From NCBI GenBank assembly GCA_009192285.1, contig WBVU01000010.1, forward strand, positions 1,734,111-1,798,110: DNA of 64,000 nt, read 5' to 3'. The notes below the pieces were generated by a model that saw nothing but the letters and a program-made list of their open reading frames with translations, was not told where the DNA came from and ran no database searches. This DNA comes from Morchella semilibera (Eukaryota; Ascomycota; Pezizomycetes; Pezizales; Morchellaceae). How positions within the stretch are numbered: position 1 is the stretch's first letter; the number at the start of each line of letters is the position of its first letter. Both the position numbers and the translations under genes were made by a program. Positions 1-10,135 of this stretch are shown one piece after another.

Positions 1-2
1 AT

Positions 3-2534
3 ATTACTCGCTATTATATCCAGAGGGGCGAGTTCGAAAGCTTGGAATACGAACTTGGTGTTGAAATCGCCCCACCCAGCATCGAGGAGCTTTATAACCC
101 AACCACCTCCTGCATTATTGAGATCACGACCCAGTCCAAGGAGGGATTGGAGGCAGCTCGTTCTAAGATTCAGGAGATGTACCTCCAGGCCAAGCCCTTC
201 ATGGTTGCCCGTCTAGATGTAGAGCCACTTCACCACCGCCACATAGTCAAAAAGGACACGCTCCTTGAGGGGCGTCCTGTCAAGATTCTATTTCCAGAAG
301 ACTTGGATGAGCCCGAGCTCGTTCTTGTATATGAGGGGGGATCCACAGAGCCGGAAGAAATCGGTGCAATCTTGGAGAAGGTAAAAGAAGAGATACTTGC
401 CTTTTCAGGAGAGCAGGTTTCTATTATCTCCAAGACTATCAATATTCCCAAAGAGTATAGGTTCCCTCACTAGAATTCTCCACATTCGCTAATCATTACC
501 TTAGAAATCATGCCAAAATTCGGGGGGAGAGAGACACAACCCTCAATGCCTTGAACCCTAGCTCTGTTCTGGTTCAATTTGGTATCCCGAAAGCACGCCC
601 CGGTAAACCGACACCAACCGGAGATGAGAACACTATTACCGTCCGTGGACCTCAATCCAATGTTGAGGCCACTATTAAGAATATAAACAATTTCCTTGCT
701 TCAGAAAACCCAGAGGCGATCATTACCGAATCTTTTGAATACCCTGCGCAGTTTTCCGGGAACTTGATTGGTGTGAGGGGCGCAAATATCAACAAATTGA
801 GAGACGACCTTGGTGTTGAAATCAACCTTAAAGAAGGAAAGGGTGAAATCAAGGGTGTCCGGGTGGCTGTTGATGCCGCCAGGAAGAAGCTCACCACCCA
901 AATCAAGGAATTGGAGGATAAAGCAACCGTTAGGTTAGTTATACCGCAGCAATTCCACTCTACCATAATTGGTCAGAAGGGAGAATCTGTACGGAGACTG
1001 GAGGCTAGGTATGATGTTCGCATCAACTTTCCCAGGTCATCAAAGGCAGATTATGCAGAAGAGTACGACACCTGGAACAAGCAGCAAGGGCCTAATGAAG
1101 TCGTTATTAAGGGGGGTAAGAAGGGAGTAGAAGAAGCTCGTGTAGAAATCATAGCACTTCTCAAATACGAGGAGGCCAAGAGCCATACCGTAGAAATCCC
1201 TATTGCTGCCAAAGCTGTAGAGTTTATGTTCAGGAACTCGGCAAAGGAGATCAAACAACTCCGCGAGGAGTCAGCAGCTAGGATCGACATACCACAAAGA
1301 CCAGAGGAAGGCTCAGAGGAGCAGATGGTTATAAAGATTCGAGGAACAGTAGAAGAGGTGAATGAAGCAAAAGCCATTCTTTCAAAGATCGTCAAAGACG
1401 CCGAGCAGGCAACTGTCCGAAAGATCAACGTTGATAAGAAATACCACCGCTCTTTAATCGGTCAAGGAGGTAAGATGCTTCATTACTTTACGCATTTAGA
1501 TTCAATACTGATACTTCAAAGGGAAAACCCTCAGAGAGATTGTTGTTGGGGCCGGTGGGCCGGATGACAGGACTGCGCTTGCCCGCATGGTCCGATTCCC
1601 TAACCAAGACTCCGAAGGTGATGAGATCACTGTTCAAGGCAATGCAACAGTTGTCGATAAGATTATCCAGGCTATTGAGAAGATTGTCACGGAGAAGGAG
1701 AACCAAATTTCCATCAATGTTGAAGTCGCCCCCGAGAAGCACAGGAAGTTGATTGGGCGTGAAGGAAGCATCCGCAAAGAGCTTGAGGCTAAATTCAAGG
1801 TCACTATCGATATTCCAAACCGCAACCGTCCTGGTCAGACCGTCAGCTCTGATATTAAGATTACCGGTGCCGAGGAAGACGTCGAGAAGGCTAAAGAACA
1901 TATCCTCGAGCTTGTTAAAGACCCTGAAGGCGAAACAATCATGGTTCCCCGCTATCTGCACCACTCGATCTCGGATATTATCCGTGAGCTCTATAAACGG
2001 TATAGGGTTAACGTCAACCATAACAACGAGCCTCGTCCTCCAAAGCCTGAAGACAAAAGGCCCCAGTCTAACGCCGACCTACCTTTGATTACCGATGAGG
2101 TAGATTCAGTGCCAAAATACAACTGGGATGTCCAGGAGAACATTCATGAGACAGACAATGATGAGTATCCTTGGGTTCTCAGTGGATCACCTGAGAACAT
2201 TGCTAAGGCTAAGGCCGACATCGAGAGTGCTCTTGAGGTTGCCAAGAAGCAGACCTGGATCGGCTATCTTGATCTGCCTGACCCAAGGAAATACCGCTTT
2301 GTGGTCGGCCCTGGGGGTACGCAAATTGAAAAGATCCGCCGGGAAACAAGCTGCCGAATCAACGTCCCAAACAAACAGCAAGGCTCTACAGCCCCTCCTG
2401 AAGGACCAATTGTTATCCATGGTAGCAAAGATGATATCGAGAAGGCTAAGGGAATAATTCTCGAGCTTATTAATAATGATGGTAGTGGTGGAAAGGGCGG
2501 GGATTCGGATGGAGACAGGCGCAGGCAGAACTAA
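3..2534 (+). CDS. SCP160: Vigilin/Scp160-type multi-KH-domain RNA-binding protein, 5' truncated
   Basis: The frame is open from the left edge, so the N-terminus lies outside the window. Exons are 3-460, 505-1469 and 1522-2534, joined by introns of 44 and 52 bp; the joined frame gives 811 residues and a stop. Repeated KH modules are visible with GxxG loops (GVRG, GQKG, GQGG, GREG, GPGG). Other repeats have degenerate loops (IRGERDTT, FMFRNSAKEI), the usual mix of working and decayed KH domains in vigilins. The tail ends in a short Gly/Asp/Arg-rich stretch. Family knowledge: vigilins bind mRNA and polysomes at the ER and influence translation and ploidy maintenance in yeast. The second intron falls exactly inside a GQGGKTLRE loop, which confirms the join. 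The gene family is secure; the yeast symbol is by family analogy. Confidence 0.9.
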
Positions 2535-2979
2535 GTACTTTAATTTTTTGTGTATATCTTTGTGTTCTAGCTGGGGAGAACTATTTTACTTTTTACTTGT
2601 AGATGTCATTTACAATATTTGCGGGAAAAAAATTTAGGGCGAATTTTATAGATAGACCCGCCTTATAAAACGGCGGTCTGCGGATGTATGGGTTACGACT
2701 TTCTTGTTTTAAGGTTCTTAGCTTGTTTTCAACTTTTCAATTTTTTGTTCTCTCCATATTACCTATTTCAAGTGTGCCAAAGTGATTTCTATGATCGCCA
2801 CGAAACAAATTAAAAGAGCTCCCATCCTGGAATATCGCATATAACTACATGTACTTACATGTATGTATTGTGGCTTATGAGGCTCATCGCAGGGAAGCGA
2901 AGTGGCATGCGTAGACGTCGCCCATCGATCCCCTACTTACATCATCTCGTGCAAGAATCTTATCCAAATAAACAAGAGC
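2535..2979. other. Intergenic, vigilin 3' end to RING gene
   Basis: The first 150 bases are AT-rich and probably hold the vigilin 3' UTR. Two TACATGTA palindromes lie near 2847-2865. No gene or RNA is visible. The rest is presumed promoter and 5' leader of the RING-H2 gene. Confidence 0.5.
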
Positions 2980-3772
2980 ATGGCAAGCTACGAAGGTAAC
3001 AAAACTAGTGTTTGTCTTTTAAACCAAGATGCTAATGCAGTCCCAGATGATCATAACATTCGTGGGACCATCACTTTCCAACCTCCACCTCGTCAACGGA
3101 TAGACCTCTCTGGCTTCTTTGCCACTCTTGATCCCTCAAACAGGAATGAGGGAGGGCAAGTCGAGGATAACGAGGCGCCTTTCCGATCATTGGCTGCCGC
3201 TTTTCAAGAACTCCCGGATACACCGGTGGTGGAAGCTCTGCGGCAACAGTTGCTATCGGAGGCGGGCGATCCGGATGCGAGGGTCAAAGGTGTACCGGAT
3301 AGCTTTTTTGATGGATTGGAGAGGGTTCCAAAGAATAAGCTAAAAAAAGTATGTACTCCAGTCGATTTGTTCCAATGTGCCCGAGCTAAGAGTAAATCCA
3401 CGCAGGACGATACTTGTAGTATCTGCAACACTGCGTTCCTTGATGGTGAGTTCTTCGGGCCAGAAGTGGTCTCTGGCTCTAAGAGGCGATTAATAAGATT
3501 AACAAACTTCGGCAACTCAGACCAATATCCTTTGGTGGTTGTACTACCCTGCCATGCAGCCCATATGTTCGATCTGGAGTGTATCCAGCCATGGCTGAAG
3601 CTTCATTCAACGTAAGGAAGCTCTGTCAAGTAATAATTATTCCCTGCTACTACTGACTTTTGGCCCCATTAGGTGCCCCCTCGACCGTATTGATCTGCTG
3701 AAGAAAAAGGAGCCTATTCCTCCATCGGTAGATGATGACGAGGAGGAGGACTGGGATCAGAACTATGGCTGA
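2980..3772 (+). CDS. RING-H2 zinc-finger protein, probable E3 ubiquitin ligase
   Basis: Exons are 2980-3611 and 3673-3772, with a 61-bp intron between the RING histidine-rich part and its last cysteine pair; the product is 243 aa. A C-terminal RING-H2 finger is visible: CSIC, then after a long loop PCHAAHMFDLECIQPWL, and CPLDR encoded after the splice. The intron therefore has to be removed for a complete finger. The N-terminal 130 residues are polar with no recognised domain, and the last residues are very acidic (DDDEEEDW). I chose the ATG at 2980 because the frame upstream has only a GTG and reads through probable leader. RING-H2 proteins usually recruit an E2 and ubiquitinate a substrate; the substrate here is unknown. 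No signal peptide or membrane segment is seen. Confidence 0.8.
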
Positions 3773-5095
3773 TAGATCTAAATAATAAGTATTTATGAGG
3801 AAACGGAAGAAATGGTCTGCTGGACGTTGAGCTTGAGCATGCCTGAACCTTCCGATTATTTAGATATGTTAAAGATACCATAAAAGCATAGATGTCAGCA
3901 CTACGTGTACCTACATGTAGTATTCATTATGTTCACTAGCTTAATTAAATCGTTATATATGCAATCTCTAAAATGAAGGAGGGGAGTATATAGAGCGGTG
4001 GAGGGTCGGGCGAGAGGGGTATGGCGAGGCTTGGCTCACGAATGGGAATTCTACATAACTAGAGTACAGTAGAAATCTGCATTAATTTGCTAGTAAAAAC
4101 TGCCAAGCCTCGCCATACCCTCCCTCTCGCCCGACCCTCCACCACTCTAACTATTTCACGATTTTGGCTGTCAATAAAACCTATATAACTTATATAAAAA
4201 TGTGTGGTGCTATAGACATGTGTGCAAGACTCCCTATTACTGCCTCTAGATGGAGGATGGCTTACGTCAGGTACTCGCACTGCATTGTGATTGGAAGGGG
4301 GGGGGGGGGGGGTAAGGAGTGTATGGACTTTGTGTGGCATTCCCTGGTTAGGAGTGCCCCTGTGACTACCTTACGATTGTGGGTTTTAGAATATTACATC
4401 TATTACTCCCATAGTTAGTAATCTACGCTACCGGTAGCGAAATATGTACCTGCCAGTAATGAAATTCACCGGTGGACAATGTTCATATATACTAACATTT
4501 TAGCCGTGAGGTCTATAAAATTGGTATCGACTGGTGGTAAAATAATTTGCTTTTGACACATTTACCGCTCTATTCAATATAAGGTGGTGCTGCAAGCTCA
4601 AGAGGGTGTTGTAACAGAATATCCTTGGCTCGAGCCTTAGGTTATGTAGTACTCGTACTACCTACTCGCTATCCACCATAAGAACCTGAAAACGCAGGCG
4701 CCAACATTTGTATGGCCAAGACGATTCTCCATACAAATTATCCTACTACCAACACGTGTGTATGGCAGCGAACGGGGGTTTAGGTCCATGGGTCCTGAAA
4801 TTATACATAACGTATATTACCCGTTGTTAGTAGTGCATAGGCCAATGATCAGAATTTGATAAACTGATTTGACGAATCTAACCGTCCCAAGTTTCTCTTC
4901 CTAAGTATATCTTGTAATTATTTTTTGCTCCATCTAATAGCAACGTATAAAGTAAATACATGTACATATACCCATGTACATGCGTGTGCCCATTACAAGT
5001 AAATGCCAATTAACGTCAATTATTGACTACCACAACTAAGTATCAAAAAAGAAAATGCGAAGCCTAAACCCAAATCCTACTAAAGGAGTCGTTGC
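3773..5095. other. Intergenic region with a foldback element
   Basis: No gene is supportable. It contains the 3992-4148 inverted repeat (listed separately), a poly-G run near 4300-4313, a short inverted repeat (TTTGTATGG...CCATACAAA, about 4708-4738) and one TACATGTA. The RING and F-box genes converge on it, so both 3' UTRs lie at its ends. Confidence 0.5.
3992..4148. repeat. Foldback (MITE-like) element with about 43-bp arms
   Basis: The left arm at 3992-4034 (GAGCGGTGGAGGGTCGGG...) is the near-perfect reverse complement of the right arm at 4102-4148. About 67 bases of AT-rich loop separate them. There is no coding capacity. The structure fits a small non-autonomous inverted-repeat element or a hairpin-forming remnant. 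No clear target-site duplication was found. Confidence 0.7.
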
Positions 5096-7143
5096 CTATG
5101 ATCTCTGCAGGAACTGTGTAATTTCTCGCTGCTGCTTCTCCCTCCTCCCCAAATTGTGGCGGCAAGATGAATAATTATTAGTTGAAGAAGGAAATTTAAT
5201 CATATACTCCCATCTCCCCAAGATCAAATGAGTCAGATCCTGTTGGTGAATTCCCATCTCAACGAAATGTTGGGCCAGCTCCAACAGAGTCATGCGCTCT
5301 TTGTATTTGCACCTATGAAATGTAGGTCCGATGTGGGTGAGTTGCATCGATAATCCGTGACACGTGAAGATGCGATCCTCTTCATTCTCGAAAAATTCAA
5401 AGATGCTGGGATGGAGTAAATCTCGGTATGGAGAAGTCTCGCGGTCCAATGTCTCTTCCAATAGTTTTGCAAAACGGTAAAGAAGTGGAATCCCTAGATT
5501 ATTGCAGCACCATCTACAATCTCGCAAGACGGCCTCTGGGGTACCCTTAGGAAACTTCAGCACTATCCTGGATGAGCTTGCTTCCTTGACCTTCTCTCTC
5601 ACTATATTACCCCAATTCTTTGCGGAGCCTTCACGGATGAGGGCATGCATAACTTGTTGGACTGTCTCTTCGAGAAGATTATCGTGTTTGAGCCGGCTTT
5701 GACGCTCGAGGGCTTTATGGCGACGGGCATCTTCATCGAAACGGATTCTATCACGTATAAGACGAGGAAGGGATAGAACAAACTCCTTTTTGGTGAGAAA
5801 TCCAGGTTTGTTAACAGTGCTATTGTAGGCCGAGAGCGCAGGCAAGGTTTCGTCAGGTATGGGATTTGGAAGGACCTGTTTGGCATCAATAAACCTTATT
5901 TCCACTTTAGTAAAGTTAGGGACGTTCTCTCACCTTTTCGCACCAGATTTTATACACCTCTTTCCTGGCATTTATTATTTTGACCCTTTCATCTTCTTTA
6001 TCTTTTTTCATCATCCGTGGGACCTCGGCTCCCCAGTCCTCCAAATTCCAGAAGATCTCCCGCGTATCTTTACTAATAGTCGATTCCAAATACCATTCAC
6101 GGAATCTCTCTTCAAGCAACACCTCCTCAGCCTCATTTATCCGTTCATAGGCTTCCTTTTTCCAGCAGAGCCTTGCTCCCGTGGGTAGATCATGCCATTT
6201 TATAGTGTGGCATATGCGCTCACGTTTTTGAGCGTCCCAATCGGATGATTCTCCTACTTTCCTCTTGAGCATTCGTTTGAACTCGGATGCGGAAAGCGTC
6301 AAAGTTCTGATACAGTCCTATAGAGTGATCGGTTAGTTATTGGAGTCGATGGCTGAAAAGTGTTTACAAATTCTACCTGACAACACCGGACGCTCCAAAC
6401 GTAGTATGGACGGACTTTCTTCTTAGTATCACAGTAGTCACACTTCTTGACAGTTGTCATATCAAACAGCTCTTCCTCGTCAAAGCCCAGAGGAAGTTCC
6501 CGCGGTAGGCCCGGGTAGCTCTTATCGCAAGCTTTACGCCAGATACTAAAAACATTGGTTTTCAATACAAATCCCAGAGAAATGAAGAATAGCTCAAAAG
6601 AATCAAGAATAAAAAATACCTTGGAGTTCCAGACAATAAATCTCGGAACCGTCTACACGCTTTCTTGCATTCGACAAGGACCTCGGGCCTGCATTCGCTA
6701 AATATCTGTAGAATGATCTCGCTCGGCAAAAACGGGATTTTCATATCCTCTATTTTCTTCCCTCGGGGATCCTCAACCCAACCGTCAAAAAGTGAATAGT
6801 CGATATTGATGCTTTCACATGTGCGTTTCAGCAGTTCTTCGTCCAATTCTTCTGGGTCGGGTGTCTTTTCACCCTTGGTGCGGCACCTTTTTTGCGCAAA
6901 TTTTTGAATGATGTCATTCGATCTTGATTGGTGACGAGACTTTGAACTGGATTCATTTACGTCGATATTATACAGTCTCTTTGAAGGAATTAGGGAAGAG
7001 TTAGATTCATTCCCACTGCCGACGTCTGGAGGATCTGCATAAGTAACCGTGCGAGGGTTAAGGCGGTTTGAGCGGCGAAGCGGAGTGGCAGAAACCTTCA
7101 AGCTTCGAGGCGGGGCCGTAGGTCGGGATGAAGCTAAAACCAT
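5096..7143 (-). CDS. F-box protein with a cysteine-rich motif
   Basis: Exons on the minus strand are 7143-6620, 6545-6377, 6317-5944 and 5894-5096, giving 621 aa. An F-box is seen in exon 1 (LPSEIILQIFSECRPEVLVE, followed by CRRFRDLL). Exon 2 adds a small Cys pair motif (CDYC...VRCCQDC) that is common in a large Pezizomycotina F-box family. The remainder is charged, helical-looking and unrecognised. The N-terminal 100 residues are basic and Ser-rich, probably disordered. F-box proteins bind Skp1 and act as substrate receptors of SCF ubiquitin ligases; the substrate is unknown. The last intron needs a weak GTGCGA donor, because the more obvious GTGAGA donor would leave a 29-bp intron and break the frame. 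Confidence 0.75.
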
Positions 7144-7807
7144 GATTCCCGGATGAACACAGGGCTGGGTGAGCAGCTGTGGTTGTGGTTCCGAACGAGA
7201 TTTAGAGAGAATATCGCTGTTGGATCTAGCTTTTAAATCTAGCTGTTGAGTCTAGCTGTTGAATCTAGCTAGCTGTTGAATCTTCGAATGTAGGATAAGG
7301 TGGGGGTGTGTATGTAACAGTGAAACAATCCGTTGATGAAACTGATTAGGGACCAGGGTAGGGTATGCATGTACCTTGTTGATCGTCCTTCAAGTAACAC
7401 GCGCAGAATACATTACGTTACTAGATCAAGTCTGAAGTTGAGGGCAAACGAGAGCCGCAACATTCATTCCTGAACAAAGCAATGCTTATAAAAGCCATGA
7501 ATTCGTTTTCTACGCCTCCTAGCTCTCAACCCAAGCTACTCGCATCATTAATCTATAGTTTGGGGGCTGATAACCACAGCGGCGCACCGCTGTTCCCTAG
7601 CGGTCCCCATAATGATATGTACTCTAATTATATAAAATATGACTAAACAAGAAACATGCATTTTTGGACCGCTAAAGAAGAAAAATCCCCTCCGCTCACA
7701 ATGACCATAGAACTACGGCTTAGAGTTCTCAACGACCTCCCATTTCTCCGCCGAAGCATAATTTCGCCTTATATAACCAAAGAAATGATGCACCGAGCAA
7801 GTTAACA

Positions 7808-8342
7808 CTAGTAAAGTGAGACTTTGACGGAGCTATATGAGCTACATCTTTTTTTGTCCACTAATTGCGACCCACGCTCCTGTTTCGTCCTCGATACCGA
7901 GAGATTTGCTTGTCTAAACTGGTTAACAGTTTTATGAGCACTCACTTTAGCCGAAAGGCAAACCCACGGACACCACTCAGTGTCCAAAATGAAAAAAACC
8001 CAGCGAGCCTCCTCTTTGTGAGTAACAATAAGTAGAATGATCATCCTGTCATTCGGGCCATATATGTAGCCCTCGATCACTCGAACCCTTTTTTCAGCAT
8101 GTAGGGTATGCCCAATTCCTCCGCAATTGCGGTTTCCAGTGTTTGGTGATTGACATCGGAGAGAAAAACACCGTAGTGGGTTGGAGACGTGATGATTTCG
8201 GGCTTGATATCATGAATATCAATAATCTATATCTATATATAGCATCTTTCTGACGCTTGTGGGCAACGTATTTCCGTAGGAGAACCGCTGAGCGATAGTA
8301 TCGTAACTGGGAGACCTCCATGACGTTCCCGAACATGACCAC
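7808..8342 (-). pseudogene. Possible broken coding remnant, unrecognised
   Basis: Two adjacent minus-strand stretches look protein-like but are in different frames. One includes HYGVFLSDVNHQTLETAIAE and reaches a stop right after KKGFE near 8090. The other begins VIEGYIYGPNDRMIILL in a neighbouring frame at the same point. This is what a frameshifted or decayed gene would look like, but no family is recognised and chance cannot be excluded. Confidence 0.25.
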
Positions 8343-8352
8343 TATTGCATTT

Positions 8353-8440
8353 CATACAAAAAGTCAATCTTGGCGGTTCTTTGTGTGCATGCAATATCAG
8401 TCGTGCTCGGAAACGTTATGGAGTTGCGAGTACATGTAGG
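8353..8440 (+). repeat. Diverged direct repeat, copy A
   Basis: About 88 bp that aligns with 9719-9806. Both copies share CATACAAAAA, TCTTGGCGGTT, GCAATAT and GTCGTG blocks in the same order. Most of the differences seen by eye are C/T or G/A transitions. Confidence 0.65.
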
Positions 8441-8774
8441 TACATGTAGTTATCAAGTGATCCATGCTTTATTCCGTACTTGTACTCCTATCCTATCATT
8501 GGCATGAGCTTGGGTATAAATAATGTTTCCATTATGAAAAAAAATTCTTTCCCTATTGCTGAAGGCCTATCTATCATCTGGCGCTGGGGGTCGGTAAGTT
8601 TGGGATCTGGTGGGGTACCTCATACTCAATTACATGTAGAGTTAGGGGTATGTTTAACTGGTATGACTCCTTGAGCAGGATAAATTCTACAGGTGGTTTC
8701 CAGCCTCGGTCGGTGTTACATCGATTAGTCCAATACTTCAGCGCAAGCCGCTTCGTGGCTTATTTTCTGCTCAT

Positions 8775-8859
8775 GTACTTGCCGAATTTTTAAGTTTAGG
8801 ACGGTTGCCACACAACTTTTGGTTATATCTCGTCCTAAACTTAAAAATTTGGCAAGTAC
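8775..8859. repeat. Hairpin, 29-bp arms
   Basis: Arms 8775-8803 and 8831-8859 are almost perfect reverse complements (GTACTTGCCGAATTTTTAAG in the left arm) around a 27-base spacer. A short inverted repeat with no coding content. Confidence 0.75.
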
Positions 8860-9023
8860 GTACCGCGTGTATACATACATGTACTTACATTAGATGCTGC
8901 CCCTCGGAGGGTGGGGGGGCAAAAGTTGGTAATAGATCTTCTTATCTCCCTTATCAAATAGTTGATCTCCCATAAAAAACTCTCGCCCTCTGTTATAGGA
9001 GGGCAGAGGTTGACAGCTTAAGG

Positions 9024-9176
9024 GATAGACGACTTCCCTGGCACCCAGACACCCCCCCCTCACTCGGACAGTCAATGACCATTGGTAGAGAAGCCACTTA
9101 AACTGCTGGTCTTCCCTTTTCTACATTAACTGAGTGAGGAGGTGTCCGGGTAGCTACATGTAGGGAAGTCGTCTAT
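9024..9176. repeat. Foldback element, about 42-bp arms
   Basis: The left arm 9024-9065 begins ATAGACGACTTCCCT and the right arm 9131-9176 ends AGGGAAGTCGTCTAT. The arms are imperfect: the right arm contains an extra TACATGTA-bearing insertion. About 65 bases separate them. Confidence 0.65.
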
Positions 9177-9261
9177 ATACATCTAAAGTACAATACACTA
9201 CATGTACCCTGGGGTGCCGGAAACGGTTTACCAATCACGATTTCAACCACATACGACCCAA

Positions 9262-9391
9262 ATACCGCAAAAACTCGAAAAATTGGCTATCTCCGGCCAG
9301 GGATTACCTCCTTCACGATCGGTTAAAGGGGATAGATCAGGTCTGCTTATAGTAATTTTTGATCTCGTATGCATAACCAATTTTTCGAGTA
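9262..9391. repeat. Foldback element, family related to 9489-9640, degraded
   Basis: The left side (TACCGCAAAAACTCGAAAAA) matches the left end of the neighbouring 9489-9640 element. The right side retains only a short inverse arm (ACCAATTTTTCGAGTA, 9376-9391). It looks like an older, partly decayed copy of the same element. Confidence 0.55.
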
Positions 9392-9488
9392 ATGTACATA
9401 AATAGAAGGAATCAAAGTGGTTGTGAATTTACTAAGACCTCACCTAATAGCGCAATCCCAAGCCGTTGCATACATTACCATACATGAA

Positions 9489-9640
9489 GTACCGCAAACA
9501 CTCGATAAATTCGCTATCGCTGCGCAGGGGTTCTTTGGTGAGAGAGCCTCAAGGGAGAGGATCGAGAGTACCTTCTCTCACCAAGAAATCCAACTGAACC
9601 CCTGCGCAACGATAGCGAATTTATCGAATATTTGCGGTAT
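9489..9640. repeat. Foldback (MITE-like) element, about 55-bp arms
   Basis: The left arm from 9489 (GTACCGCAAACACTCGATAA) and the right arm ending at 9640 (TTATCGAATATTTGCGGTAT) pair almost throughout, including the GCGCAGGGGTT and CTCTCACCAAG blocks. The centre is about 35 bases. The element has no coding capacity. Confidence 0.75.
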
Positions 9641-9718
9641 ACTCCATATACAGATGAAACAAAAGTCCTTCAAAACCAACAAAACCTTTGGAGAGTACTC
9701 GCAACTTCATATTACATG

Positions 9719-9806
9719 CCATACAAAAATGTAGTCTTGGCGGTTTTTTGGGTGTATGCAATATTAGTCGTGTTCAAAAACGCTATGAGAGCGAGTACTC
9801 TACATG
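9719..9806 (+). repeat. Diverged direct repeat, copy B
   Basis: Homologous to 8353-8440 in the same orientation. This copy carries more T and A at the variable positions (for example TTTTTT for TTCTTT, TTCAAA for CTCGGA). Confidence 0.65.
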
Positions 9807-10034
9807 CATATGCAGGTTATAATTATATACCTAACTTATTAGATATTAATTTAATATTGCATGTACCTAACTGTCCAAAGGCTTAGACAGCTACCCCACA
9901 CTCTCGGAAAGTTCCGTTGTATTACTCTAAACGTACATGTACCATCAACATGAAGTATCTACATGTATGCAATAGCTCGGGCCGACATTTCACCCCGCAA
10001 TTCACTCCTGAAGTCCGAACAAACCCTACATCTC

Positions 10035-10042
10035 TATATAAG
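10035..10042 (+). promoter_or_regulatory. TATA-box-like element of the HOT gene
   Basis: TATATAAG lies about 94 bases upstream of the ATG at 10136, a plausible spacing for a fungal core promoter. The functional role is inferred from position only. Confidence 0.4.
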
Positions 10043-10135
10043 TATCACGGGATCATGTTTGGTGCTTAACCTAGTACATAAAATTTACCATCTTCTCTAT
10101 CTTCCTTCACTCTGCTCAACTTAAAGAGCTCAACC

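Larger units (their letters stand above)
7144..10135. other. Repeat-rich intergenic region
   Basis: Three kb without a supported intact gene, between the divergently transcribed F-box and HOT genes. It contains four foldback structures (8775-8859, 9024-9176, 9262-9391, 9489-9640), a pair of diverged direct repeats (8353-8440 and 9719-9806), about ten TACATGTA palindromes and a possible broken coding remnant at 7808-8342. The last 100 bases are the HOT promoter. Confidence 0.6.

Noticed and set aside
5905-5933. A 29-bp intron at GTGAGA for the last F-box junction
   Set aside because: Too short for a spliceosomal intron and out of frame; the 5895-5943 intron (49 bp, CTAAC branch) fits both length and phase.
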